Source of the DNA: Saccoglossus kowalevskii
Taxonomy: Eukaryota > Hemichordata > Enteropneusta > Harrimaniidae
Assembly (NCBI RefSeq): GCF_000003605.2
Contig: NW_003112970.1
Span: 69,632-90,123, forward strand
DNA: 20,492 bases
Direction: 5' to 3'
The notes below the pieces were generated by a model. That model was not told the DNA's origin. It saw nothing but the letters and a program-made list of their open reading frames with translations, and made no database searches. The translations under genes and the position numbers were made by a program. Shown one piece after another: positions 8,646 to 18,750 of the stretch. The stretch's first letter is position 1; every line of letters starts with the position of its first letter.

Positions 8646-9819
8646 CGTCGACCTTGGGTCAGACCAGTCTAGTGGACTCGCATATGGATTTTGGAACGAC
8701 ATTTGTAAATTTTCATAATTATATATAAACTACAAATAAATACATTACTGTATTCTATTGGATGTAAAGACATGACAAATGTTCACAGTTTATAACATTT
8801 AAAACGATTATTTTTAGGTCTTGTCGAGTTTCTAATGTTTATTATTTTATTGCATCGTCGTCACGGTCATTCAGAGCGGACTAGATTTGTTTCAGCATAT
8901 CTAGAAAACCAAAAATTGTACATATGACTTCACTAAATAAGAACATATATGGTCAGTTACAAAAATAGCAAATACAGAGCAATAAATGTCACAACATAGT
9001 CCAAATTATGTCAATTAAATCGCTTTTCTGTTGATCTTTGCTTTAAGTTGTGCTGTCTCCTTATTGTAAACAAATGAGTGAATCAAGTTGTTGTTGATTT
9101 CAGTTCCATTATGTTGTTATAATTAGCTTGATGAGTTTAAAATCACTAGTGATGGGAGTGACAATTTGGAATTACTTTCTACCATCATGAACATAAATTT
9201 GTTACGTCTAATTGAAGGTATCTTAATTTGAGTTATATATATAAATATATATGTGTTTATTCCACGTTGATTTAGCAGTGACAGTCCAGCATGAAGGAGT
9301 CTGAACAAAGACTAGTAAAATCATGGACATTAGAAACAATCGTCTATAATGGTTAAACCGAACGTGTACCAACAAACTACAACAAAGGAACATTAATCAT
9401 AGAAGTATAATTATGATATAAACCAGTCCATTAAAAGAAAACAATGTCATTTAACTATGATTTAATGGCAAATTGTTTAGTTTAGTTTTTTATTTTAGTT
9501 TAAATAATATATACAATATCACAGGGACAAGAAAAACACGACGAGTCAATGTTATTGACACAACTGACACAATGTCAAATTATTACACTGGCAAAACACA
9601 AGTTACCGTCAGAACAATAATAGAAACACACATTGCTGTATCGTAACACATTGCAGTGACACATAGTGTTGAAGCACATGTTCAGACAAGAACATACATT
9701 TAGATTATTGCATATCAAGTTGAGAGCCCCCTTTTTATACAAACACATCAATCTCATAGAAAAAAAAGGTTCGGAGATGAGCTAAAAAATTAATAGTTTC
9801 GGAAAATTGTAACTAATAA

Positions 9820-9965
9820 TTGAATCTTCGCAAGTTGAATTTAACAGCATTGGAAGAACGTCGAAAAAGGGGGAGGCCTGATCGATCCTCTAAATTAAGG
9901 AAAGGCATTGACTGCTCAGATTATACAATCGTCCTCTGTGTTTCTAGAAGAAGCATGACCGTAAT
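9820..9965 (+). mobile_element. Degenerate non-LTR retrotransposon fragment (end of reverse-transcriptase ORF)
   Basis: The plus-strand frame reads NLRKLNLTALEERRKRG, a good match to the segment LRxLxLxxLExRRxRGDLIEVYKIL found near the C-terminus of many LINE-type reverse transcriptases. Right after RRKRG the expected DLIEV continuation appears in the next frame as GLIDPLN followed by a stop. The original frame then resumes with RKGID, so at least two frameshifts and a stop break it. Nothing recognisable remains upstream or downstream. It is a dead relic, not a gene; the assignment rests on this one motif. Confidence 0.5.
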
Positions 9966-10838
9966 TCAGCAAAAGGCTTGTGAATGTTCAAAACAATTAC
10001 TAGTAATTTCTTGAGCCTGTGTTTTGATCAAAAGCAACCGGAATGTCAAGATAAGACAAATATTTAAGAAAGAACGGGGGTCGTTAAAGGCCAATTGAGT
10101 TAACATAATTATAAGATTCCTATTTGTGGTTTCATTCAAGTTGTTGACATTCACCATATGCATTATTACCATTATTATAATATATAAATAAAGTAATTAT
10201 AACGTCCGGTTCCATAACAATGCAATGCGTTGAAGTTACACAACACTGTACGCTTTAGAAAATATATAAGTTCGATATGGGACTCCTAGCGTGTAAAATA
10301 CATGAAATTTGAACACACGCAAAGAGAATTCCATGTGAAAAAAAAAAGAAACACGACCACCGTAACACCAGTAGGACTGAAAATGTTCATAGTTTTGTAT
10401 ATTAACTGTAACTGTAATTTTTTTCTCGACATTCGGACAAACAAACTATATTCTTAAAAAAATGTATCTTTGATAGAGAAAAGAAAAAAAAAACATTCAC
10501 AATATCAAACTCCTGATAAAATTCAAAACTAATTGAACAGCGCCACCATCGACCATATTAAATAGTCTCTTTTTTTCAGTGCAACTGGAACTGAACCTGG
10601 CGTGAAAGATATACTTTGGTAAAACTAAATAAAGTTTTGTGACTTTTACCCAGTTTTAAGAAAATAAACCCACAAAATCATTCAAATGCTGTAAACTGTT
10701 CTTTTTTTTAATATTTAGTTAATACAAATCTTATGTACCCTGTTAATCAGTAAGCTTTCTAAAAACGGAGAGAATAAACATTCCATTTTTAAAATATCAA
10801 TTCATGTTTAAAAACAAATTAAAAACCAGGTACATATA

Positions 10839-10839
<1 letters not shown>

Positions 10840-10881
<42 letters not shown>
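10840..10881. repeat. (TA)16 microsatellite forming a perfect 42-bp palindrome
   Basis: Sixteen TA units (10845-10876) are flanked by CTGTG on the left and CACAG on the right, so the whole 42 bp is its own reverse complement. It lies roughly 130-170 bp upstream of the inferred TEX2 first exon and could extrude as a cruciform. The length is probably polymorphic. Confidence 0.85.
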
Positions 10882-10882
<1 letters not shown>

Positions 10883-10949
10883 AGTTACAACAGTACAATG
10901 TGACACAATTCGTTGACCTGGGCAATGACCTGTGAGAAAGAATGCAGTG

Positions 10950-10992
10950 ATGTGATTGGTCACACGCCTCTGCGCAGATTTATATGCGCAAA
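10950..10992 (+). promoter_or_regulatory. TEX2: TEX2 proximal promoter: inverted CCAAT box and paired GCGCA motifs
   Basis: GATTGGTCAC (10954-10963) is an inverted CCAAT box. CTGCGCAG and ATGCGCA follow (GCGCA at 10972-10976 and 10986-10990), resembling two NRF1 half-sites spaced further apart than the consensus. No convincing TATA box sits at the right distance. The cluster lies just before the inferred non-coding first exon. Confidence 0.45.
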
Positions 10993-11009
10993 ATATCGAA
11001 TCTTTTATT

Positions 11010-11094
11010 TACATCAGGTCGATTGAGGTTTGTGTTGAGCTGCGGAAGTTTTCTTCATTTACCAACATTTCTGTTGTAATATTTATATAATTTG
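11010..11094 (+). other. TEX2: TEX2 non-coding exon 1 (5' UTR; start approximate)
   Basis: The exon is inferred from a consensus donor, TTTG|GTAAGT (exon end 11094, donor 11095-11100), just downstream of the promoter-like cluster. It contains no ATG. The 5' boundary is only an estimate. The donor pairs with the acceptor TTGCTTTTCTAAACAG ending at 11702. Confidence 0.5.
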
Positions 11095-11702
11095 GTAAGT
11101 TTTGCATTATGAATGTCTTTGCTTAGCCTACCAGCTGTTTGTGATTACATTGGGTTGTGAGAACAAACACAATCACGTATTTACTGTTGACCATCGACAA
11201 TTTAACATTGACGATTTGCTATTTTTGCGTCTGGCGCATACATCCCCATGTTTATTATTATTCAAATAATAGCTTATCTGTTTTAATATTACTCATTTTT
11301 ATAGATTAATAACTCAGTCATTGCGTACCTGTAGTAAAATGTAGGAACCTCGAAAGATCGGTACCATGTTTCGTTTTGATCAGACGCGTGATGTATCGCC
11401 AAATCGGGTGATGGATGGCCGATCGGACTTTAACATTCATGTCATCTGTAGACTTTAACCCAGTTTACTCAACAAGACAATAACACTTATTTATTATAAC
11501 TTATTAAATATACTAGGTGGCAGTCTGCGCTGGTCTCCGTGCATGCGTCATAGAAATAAATAGACAGTCAGTCGTTAGTGTTGTCTATAACTTACCAGTT
11601 CAATTATATCTTCTTCGGACGACTAACGTACACTTATTTTTTATTAAGGTCATTGTTTGCTGATGGTATTCACATGCTGATGTTTATTGCTTTTCTAAAC
11701 AG
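11095..11702 (+). other. TEX2: TEX2 intron 1 (within 5' UTR)
   Basis: A 608-bp intron from GTAAGT to TTTTCTAAACAG. It holds a CpG-richer patch near 11370-11440 (ACGCGTG, ATCGCC, CGATCGG) that may be an extension of the promoter. An alternative, weaker acceptor, TTTTTTATTAAG, ends at 11648. No coding sequence is seen. Confidence 0.5.
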
Positions 11703-11814
11703 ATACTCAATACCGATTCAAGTGTACACCAGAACAACAAGTCTAATGGTTAGTTCCAAAGGATGATATGAGAAAACCGATTTGGCTACTTTTCAATTGT
11801 GCATTGTGAATATC
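11703..11814 (+). promoter_or_regulatory. TEX2: TEX2 5' leader with three short upstream ORFs
   Basis: Between the acceptor and the main ATG lie three upstream ATGs: 11746-11766 (MVSSKG), 11763-11771 (two codons) and 11768-11809 (MRKPIWLLFNCAL). The last stops 5 nt before the main start and has G at -3. The main ATG has A at -3. Such a layout usually lowers basal translation and can make it respond to eIF2alpha phosphorylation. Whether it does so here is inference. Confidence 0.55.
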
Positions 11815-13050
11815 ATGAGTGATAAGAAGATTCCACCCCCTCGGCCTCCAGCGCCAAAATTGGGTTCAATGAAAGGAGGAAGTAGGAATCGTGGAAAGAC
11901 TAACCTGCCCTCTGTCAGTATTCGATACAACCCCTTATCATCCTTAGATGATGACGATTTTATATTAGACGATGAAATATCTATAGTGAAAGATAAGAAA
12001 ATTCAGCCAACCAGTGTATCCAACGGTAGAAGTGTCAGTCAGCCAAGTAAAAGGAATACATCTGAAACCGTACCAATAAATGCAGCTAAACCACCAACAA
12101 AATCAGCTGTTCCAGAACAACCCAGATCTGCTAGTGTGCCAACAAAATCACGGTCCTTTGATAGAGGACTATTTACTGTTAATAGTGAGATTTTGGAGGT
12201 AAAAGGAGAGGACACACACACAAAATTTGAAGGTGTAAAAGATGCCGGAACTGATCCACTTACTTTATTGAGTAAAATGTGGGAGGAAGAAGATCTAAGC
12301 CCTCCAACCTCTCCGCTAACAAGACCAAGAGCTAGCAGTGCTAAAAATGGTACTTTGCATACAAGAGCCAAAAGTTTGGACAGAGAAGTGCATGTCAATA
12401 CTGCTACAGATGGATTAGATCTAGTTTCTGACCATTATGACATTCCCCCATCTGCGTCTGATCCATATTTCTTCCATACCAAGATACAACAAGGCTACCA
12501 AGAGAAAACTGAACCCAAGGAACAATCAGTGAAAGCTGAGAGCCCAAAGCACACTAACAGTAAAAAAAGGAACATTGGTAGTATTTCCATGTCTGGACTG
12601 CTAGCACACTCTATAAGCTTGGATGGAACCGAATCTGGACGAGCTACAGATCAATCCAGTGAGGGAGATGATAGTAAGATTGACAGTCCATCATCAGAGA
12701 GAAGTAGTAACGGTATTTTGGACATTCAACTTGAGGATATTGAATCCCCCAAAGAAACCAAACCACCCATTACAATTGTATTTACCTCAGCTGAACCGTT
12801 CCCTTTTATCCCTGGTTTATTACTGACGATGCTTGTGTATACATATTTCACCGTTCCTCTGCCACCCTATATTCAAGGCATGTTTCTTGGATTTGGAATA
12901 GCATTTTTCCTCTTCAGTTTCTTTGTCTGGTTAATAGTACCACCAACTCCAAGAGAACCTATGAAGTTGCCTGATGTATCCCTACTGCCACAACTAAAAG
13001 TTCCAATAACGAATCAAAAACAGAAAGAAGACGAAAAGCTTCTGCAACGG
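11815..13050 (+). CDS. TEX2: TEX2 (SMP-family ER lipid-transfer protein), long first coding exon
   Basis: Encodes residues 1-412. The ATG at 11815 is chosen because an in-frame TGA at 11764 leaves only a TTG upstream in this frame. The N-terminus is proline-rich (IPPPRPPAPK, residues 6-15), with an acidic DDDDFILDDE stretch and a long Ser/Thr/Pro-rich disordered region. A short conserved block, DPLTLLSKMWEEED (147-160), resembles LLSKIIGEE in vertebrate TEX2. Two hydrophobic segments (about 329-347 and 352-375) around VPLPPYIQGMFLGFGIAFF match the vertebrate TEX2 membrane hairpin, LPLPHYxxGLFLGIGLGF. The exon ends after KLLQR at a GTAAGC donor, phase 0. The missing part should carry the PH-like and SMP domains, which transfer lipid at ER contact sites. 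Reading on into the intron adds only six residues before a stop at 13069. Confidence 0.9.
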
Positions 13051-13246
13051 GTAAGCTGCTTTTGTTCATAGAAATATATTTCTTTACTGCAATTTTCTAG
13101 TAAATATATAGGTAATGTGAAAAAACAAATTTTAGTAGTCTGTGACAAATTTATATAGTACAGTATAGTAACCACCCAAGGTACATAAGGAAATTGTTCT
13201 TAATATATAGGTGTTCTTTATACAGAGGTTGATTACTTAATTTGTG

Positions 13247-13252
13247 AATAAA
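13247..13252 (+). terminator. TEX2: Possible intronic polyadenylation signal of TEX2
   Basis: An AATAAA hexamer lies 176 nt after the in-frame stop that follows read-through of the TEX2 exon. A GT-rich stretch (GTTTGTTTTTTCTGTG) follows about 60 nt downstream. In AT-rich DNA such hexamers are common, so this is only suggestive. If used, it would yield a 418-residue TEX2 with the membrane hairpin but no lipid-transfer domain. Confidence 0.25.
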
Positions 13253-13435
13253 ATTAAGCCAATGTTTTCTCAGTTTAAGGAGCAATTAAGAGAGGAGTGA
13301 ATACAAATACGTTTGTTTTTTCTGTGCAGAATGCATGTTAAACTGTGACGTTAGAGATTCAAATCACATGCCCATCTAATCATTGTAAGAGTGAATTCAC
13401 TACATGCTATATCTAGCTGTCCTTTTTGGGACACT

Positions 13436-13512
13436 GTGATGGGGTGTAACTGGGAGTGTGTAGGCTTACAGTGGCGAGAAGCTTTGCTGTCCTTCAAGTT
13501 CAAATCTTGTGT
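13436..13512 (+). mobile_element. tRNA-derived SINE-like element (pol III A and B boxes)
   Basis: GGGTGTAACTGG (13442-13453) matches the pol III A-box consensus at 11 of 12 positions. GTTCAAATC (13498-13506) matches the B box. The gap of about 44 nt between them is normal for tRNA-derived promoters. The sequence does not fold into a convincing tRNA cloverleaf, so a degenerate SINE head is more likely than a tRNA gene. The 3' limit of the element is unknown; the following 150 bases may belong to its body. Confidence 0.45.
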
Positions 13513-13799
13513 TTCATATTTATACATGTACATGTACAGTATCTCATAAATGTGCCTGTAAATTCAGATACACAGATTCATTTGACCGATCTAATGCCAA
13601 AAGGGCGGTTACTAGTCATATTGAACAGGTTGCCATTATATACAAATCACATGTAAATTGTGTTGGAACTAGAAATGGTCACTAACACAGGTTTCTCTGC
13701 AGTTGATATTTTTTTCTTTGCAGTAGTTATTTGGTCTGAATCACTTATAGGCATTGATATTTCATAAAGTCCAGATTACTTTTTGACTCCCGTGTGCGA

Positions 13800-14545
13800 A
13801 CTTTTGAAAGTAGTAATGATCATGTTTCAATGAAACTTGGTACATAGTTACTTGAGGACTGTGCAGACCCCTGATTAGTTTTTGGGTAAATATGTGTGTA
13901 TATTAATTACTTTATTAGCATAATTAGTTAATTTTCAGCTTTTCACCTGATATCCCAAGTACTAATCATCACATTTCAATGAGACTTGCGACATAGATAT
14001 TCTAGGACTATGCAGAGACCTGATTAATTTTGGGATAAATAATTGTGCCTACATGTATTAATTACCTAATTTGCATAATTAGTTAATTTTTTGCTGTTCT
14101 ATGGCTATTGCACTGATGTCTAAAAACCACTCATTGGATTTTAATGAAACTTTTAAAGAGTACCCATCACATTTCAATGAACCTAAGACTATGCACCATA
14201 TTAGTTATTGGTAAATATTTATGCTTCTTAATCATCTAATTAACATAATTAATTAATACTGATATCTCAAGTATTGATCATCACATTTGAATAAAACTTG
14301 GTACATAAATGCTAAGGACAATAGACAGCCTTATTAATTTTGGGTTAAAATCTGTTCATATTAATTCTCTAATTAGTATAATAATTAATATTTTTTTGGT
14401 TCTAATCACATTTCAATGAAACTTGGTACATTGTGCAGACCTTATTAGTTTTACACCTAAATCTGTTCATATTAGTTATCTTATTTGCATAATTAGTTTT
14501 CAGCTATTCCATCAATATCTCAAGTATAAGTAATTTTGAATTAAT
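13800..14545 (+). repeat. Diverged tandem array, monomer about 150 bp, roughly five copies
   Basis: The block (A)TCACATTTCAATGAAACTTGG recurs near 13818, 13968, 14166, 14278 and 14403. It is followed by (G)ACTATGCAGACC-like, TTAATTTTGGGTAAAT-like and TTTGCATAATTAGTTAATTT, and preceded by GATATCTCAAGTA-like in several copies. Spacing varies from about 110 to 200 bp because of insertions and deletions. Divergence between units is high, so the array is old. Confidence 0.75.
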
Positions 14546-14684
14546 TTTTAATGTGTCTCCAAAACTCTCAGCATACGGGAGTTCTTTCTAAGCTTTCTTT
14601 GATTCATTATTTATTTTGAACATGGAGCTGGCCAATTAGTGTTTCTCAGTACATTAAACAGTACAATAGACATACGTCTGGTAC

Positions 14685-14911
14685 AAAACACATTTGTTAA
14701 CCTCCTAACTAAGTTAGGATTGTATATAAATTTGAAGCAAACCATAGTTCCTGTTGTAGGAGCTCACAGTTCCAGTAGAAAATTATTTATTAACCTCCTA
14801 ACTAAGTTAGGATTGTATATAAATTTGAAGCAAACCATAGTTCCTGTTGTAGGAGCTCATAGTTCCAGTAGAAAACACTTTTATTAACCTTGTAACTATG
14901 TTAGGATTATG
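14685..14911 (+). repeat. Recent tandem duplication, 93-bp unit, two and a part copies
   Basis: AACCTCCTAACTAAGTTAGG starts at 14699 and again at 14792. The units agree almost perfectly up to TTCCAGTAGAAAA, with one visible C/T difference in the GCTCAC/TAGTTCC stretch and altered tails. A third, partial and more diverged start (AACCTTGTAACTATGTTAGG) begins at 14886. Similar A-rich text (AAAACACATTTGTT and AAAACACTTTTATT) precedes the first and third units. The unit is 93 bp, so the overlapping open frame stays open through both copies. I do not regard it as a protein. Confidence 0.9.
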
Positions 14912-16432
14912 TAGTAATTCAAAAACCGGACACAATTATTTTATGCTCAGATCATATATTTAGAATGTTATGCCTGTTTGTCAGAAACTTATTAATGAAT
15001 CATGCAATCTTTAATAAAATCACTCTTTTCATTACAAAATCCTTCCTTACACTAACCTACGTTCATAAATAATAATACAAGAAGCAACACATGTGTGATT
15101 CTTTGATTTAATCGATTGCATTAATTTTCTGCCCATCTACTTTGTTTTGCTATTGACTCATGGCAGTGTTTTAATTGGTAGCTGACAAGCAAATTTAAAT
15201 ATTGCCCAATCTGACAACACTGTGGATCCCTGGCTAGTACAGACTATGCACAAGTAAACAATACTGATGCAGCCAGAAGGTATAGGTTATCTATAACATC
15301 TCTTGTTTTTTTATGTGATACCTTAAAGGTCCTTTGGAATCAGTATCACCATATTTGCCCTATTAGAAGTGCATCTCCATAAGTATATATAAACCAAAAA
15401 AATCTTTTATACTGAATCATTAAAATATTACTTATATTGACCATAGAAACATCTCTGTGAATTTTATATTAAAGCGCATACCTACTAATAGAGCAAATAC
15501 TATATTTAAGTAAAAAGTATTATAGCTCATTAACTGGACATTTGGAAATGTTCAATTTACTGACAGATTTATGCACATTCTTCTAGAGAATAATTGAAAC
15601 AGTATCACAGCAGTATGTTTACCCACAACCTGACTCCAGATTTAAATGTTAAAATGTCAAAATGTCTCGCTCCTTAAAATTAAAATTATAATAGCAGTTT
15701 ATGCAAATCAGTGAAGATGTCTGGCACGCCTAGACTGTTGTTTTTCTGGTACATTGAGCATACCTAAGTATTATTGTATTATTACAATCTCTTAAACGTC
15801 CATGAAGGTATATAATGAGATTATTTCTTTCAACTGAAGTTGTTGTAAACAGCAGCCATACAGTTTTGGTCAAGTAGTTTTTTGTCGGGTTATAAGTCAC
15901 TGCATAGTATCTAATTGGACTTATGTGACTATGAATATTAAAGCAGTGATTTTATGCCATAATTACAAGTATAATTTATGCATTTGGACGTCAAAAACAT
16001 TTAGAAATATATGTACACCATAATTATCAACCTGGTTGTGTGACATGTGACTATAACATTTTGAAATCTAGTTTGTATTATTGTTGATCAAAGAATTTGC
16101 AATAAATACCATCACACTTCTAAAAGGAACATCTACAAAGGGTTCTACCATTCTGTTGGAGTGCCACAATCACTGTGCAACACTAGCTTATTTATTAATC
16201 ACAACTCTATTGGGCATATCTGTTACTAACCAACTATTATTATATATCTGGCAAATTCATTCAGTTGGTGAGTACTACCCACAAGCAGACAATATGTAAT
16301 CTAGCCAATTTTTTTAGTTTTTTTCTTTAAAGAAATGAATTAGTATGCTTTACGACTTTTTTTGCCCTCTGCAACAACATTATATACATGTACTTGTATA
16401 TTTTTGTGCCTGAAGCCATTAATATAATAATC

Positions 16433-16456
16433 TTATTATTATTATTATTATTATTA
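16433..16456 (+). repeat. (TTA)8 microsatellite
   Basis: Eight uninterrupted TTA units, flanked by imperfect AT-rich continuation. Probably length-polymorphic. Confidence 0.9.
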
Positions 16457-17739
16457 TCATCACATTCATAATAATCCAAGCTGTAATTTTTTAAATCCAT
16501 CCCAAGAATGATAATTGTTAGGTACTCATCCTCTATGCAGACATAGTCTGGATGACATCTATAGTATGGTCATATAGCAAGCAATAAAGTCTAGCTTATG
16601 AGCAGACTATTTCAGCAGAATCTAGTTTATACCAGTATTTGGCAGGTGTGTCACTAAAATATTTCATGCAGATACAATATGATAAAAAAAAATCATTTTA
16701 AAGGTTGATTTTTTTTCCCGTTTGTATTATTTTTTTCATCAGTATTTTACAATAAAAACAAAATTTATTTTTTGAGAGCATCACAGTACAATTCCTCTAT
16801 CACCCACTATGGTATCAGATAGTTTGTGTTAAACACATGTAAATAGTAGGTAATTACCCAGCTGTTCATTCACTGGAGTTGTTTTTGGAGTTAAATAAAC
16901 ATTACAGCCTTATTGCTGTATACATATACATACAGTATTTCCCTTTTGCAAATACTAATAATAGTATTTTTTATTGAACTGTGATGCGTTCGGTGACAAC
17001 ATGTTATAGTCATTAGTATTCCATACATAGTAATATGACAATTTCTATACATATATGATAATAATATTATGAAAGATCAATTATGTTTAACTGAATATTT
17101 CACTGTAATTACATGCTGCAGCAGATAATGTGATTTTTGATTTAGGTTTATGATTACTGACAGCTCATTTCATGCTAATAGATTACTGCAATGGCTTAAA
17201 TTTTTCCAGACGCAAATTTTTGCGCTGAAAAATGATTGGTGGTTAGTGTCTTTAATGAAATTTTTTCATCTTGAATGCTCAAGTGATTGAATCACAAATA
17301 TTACTGAGTTGAATAAATTCAATGGTTTACTGGCTGAAATTTAATAGTGTTGTTTTCAATTGATGCCAGAAGCATTACGTAATCTACTGAATTATTCATT
17401 AAGTGTTTGATTCTGACAAATAGAAATTATTGACGTGACATGGACATATTTGGACGATTGTAGCAATCATGAAATAATTTTGCAAGGTATTTTACATAAG
17501 ATTTTTGCATCTCAAAAACAAGGAACATGTTACAAGGTTGCCAAATGGTATTCAATTTGACAGAAAAATACCTTTACTTGTATTGTCTGAATATTTTTTT
17601 CTGCATTTTTACGAGCACTTTCTAGCAAAAGGTGTATCTCATATTGAACACAAAACGTATTATGCCCGTAGGTTCAAATTGAGTGAAAATAAATTTTTCA
17701 AGATTCTGAAAATTTTAAATAATAATCAATAATTAATTA

Positions 17740-17925
17740 CTGTAAAATATATATTTTAGATGAAATTATTTTTCGCTGAAAAGTGTTTTTGGGTGTTTTG
17801 TATGGAATTTATTTTCACTGATATCTGACAAGTTGAATGTAAAATATAGAAAAAAAGGTATATTTATTAGCTGGATTTTATTTTCGCTGAATAATTCTTC
17901 AGCAAAAATAGTAAAAATTTAAAAG
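17740..17925 (+). repeat. TACTGTAAAATA-type MITE, copy 2
   Basis: Begins TACTGTAAAATATA and contains TTTTTCGCTGAAAAG, TTTTGTATGGAATTTATTTT, GCTGGATTTTATTTTCGCTG and TTCAGCAAAAATAG. It aligns with the reverse complement of 2075-2255. The left end keeps the TACTGTAAAATA terminus; the right end is eroded. There is no coding content. Confidence 0.65.
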
Positions 17926-18750
17926 ATTTTTATTTTATACCATAAATATTCAATTTTAGCTTCTATACATGTATCTTGCTTCTGTGAAAATAAAATAGAT
18001 TTATTATCCAAATTTCTAATCATACATGTATAAACTTAATAATTTATTAGGAATTATCTATACAAGGTGAGTTGTTGATGATTTGCAAATTTCATTATTC
18101 TGTATCCTTTCATTATAATGAAATTAATTGGATATACATCATATATGCACATAATGATGTGGTTTATACATGGGCATTGTCAATGGAAAAAGAGATGACA
18201 TTGTGTGTTTATCTGAAGTGGCTCTCTTTTGTCTCTGTGTCTCAATTGTAGATCGATAATGATTCATGTGACCTTAATTTGTCAGGCTGTGAACACAATC
18301 AAATTATTCTTGTTTATGTGTTTTATCTCTTACTTTAATGTCTTACTTTAGGGCTTGAACTTCACAGATGCAATAGCCTGGATAGCAAATGAGTTTTTCT
18401 TGGTTTCTTTCAAAAATACCCTATATTATTCCAATAGATGATGCTGAGTGTATTTTATAAAGTTTGATCCCTGTTATCTGTCAATTTAAAGGCTTTCAGT
18501 TTCTATTACCATTTTCACTTCACATTGTACTGTCAGTATTGTCCTTCAAAAACAGGTACAATTGGTTTCACATAAAGGATCAGCAAAAAACAACCAGATC
18601 ACCAAGTTTAGATATAGAGCATATGAGATGTATGTCAATTGCATTGGTTTAAATGTCTTATATTAACTATATTTGCTGTTTTCTGTGTCACATGGTATTT
18701 TTGGCAAAGTACATCAAAAATCCCTCTTGTCTGTATATAGATTTCTAACA

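Larger units (their letters stand above)
8700..10945. other. Intergenic region between IRE1 and TEX2
   Basis: About 2.3 kb of AT-rich DNA separating the two divergent promoters. It contains a decayed reverse-transcriptase fragment (9820-9965) and a TA palindrome (10840-10881). A 60-codon minus-strand ATG frame at 9575-9757 encodes ten cysteines but has no signal peptide or recognised homology. No tRNA or other structured RNA gene could be supported. Confidence 0.6.

Noticed and set aside
8700-10945. A C/D-box snoRNA, expected because a snoRNA host gene lies between ERN1 and TEX2 in human (from memory)
   Set aside because: No convincing RTGATGA and CTGA box pair at proper spacing with terminal stems was found. 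TTGATGAG near 9129 lacks a purine at the first position.
11782-11814. Upstream extension of TEX2 by eleven codons
   Set aside because: The extension starts at TTG. The first in-frame ATG is at 11815, has A at -3 and opens a conserved-looking proline-rich N-terminus.
12039-12398. 119-codon open frame antisense to TEX2
   Set aside because: It is a shadow of the TEX2 coding exon on the opposite strand, with composition set by the sense codons.
13436-13512. A functional tRNA gene
   Set aside because: A and B boxes are present, but acceptor and anticodon stems do not form convincingly. A SINE remnant fits better.
14639-14887. 82-codon frame containing a repeated segment (INLLTKLGLYINLKQ)
   Set aside because: The repeat in the protein arises because the tandem DNA unit is 93 bp, a multiple of three. 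There is no initiation or homology evidence.
16536-16570. Possible TEX2 exon after an acceptor-like ATCCTCTATGCAG
   Set aside because: The following codons do not match the expected GWMNEIYNYDPE-like segment, and the open stretch is very short.
17207-17260. CGCAAATTTTTGCG fold-back followed by CTGAAAAATG, possibly a third MITE copy
   Set aside because: The stem is only five perfect pairs, and the homology to the TACTGTAAAATA family is limited to a few bases.
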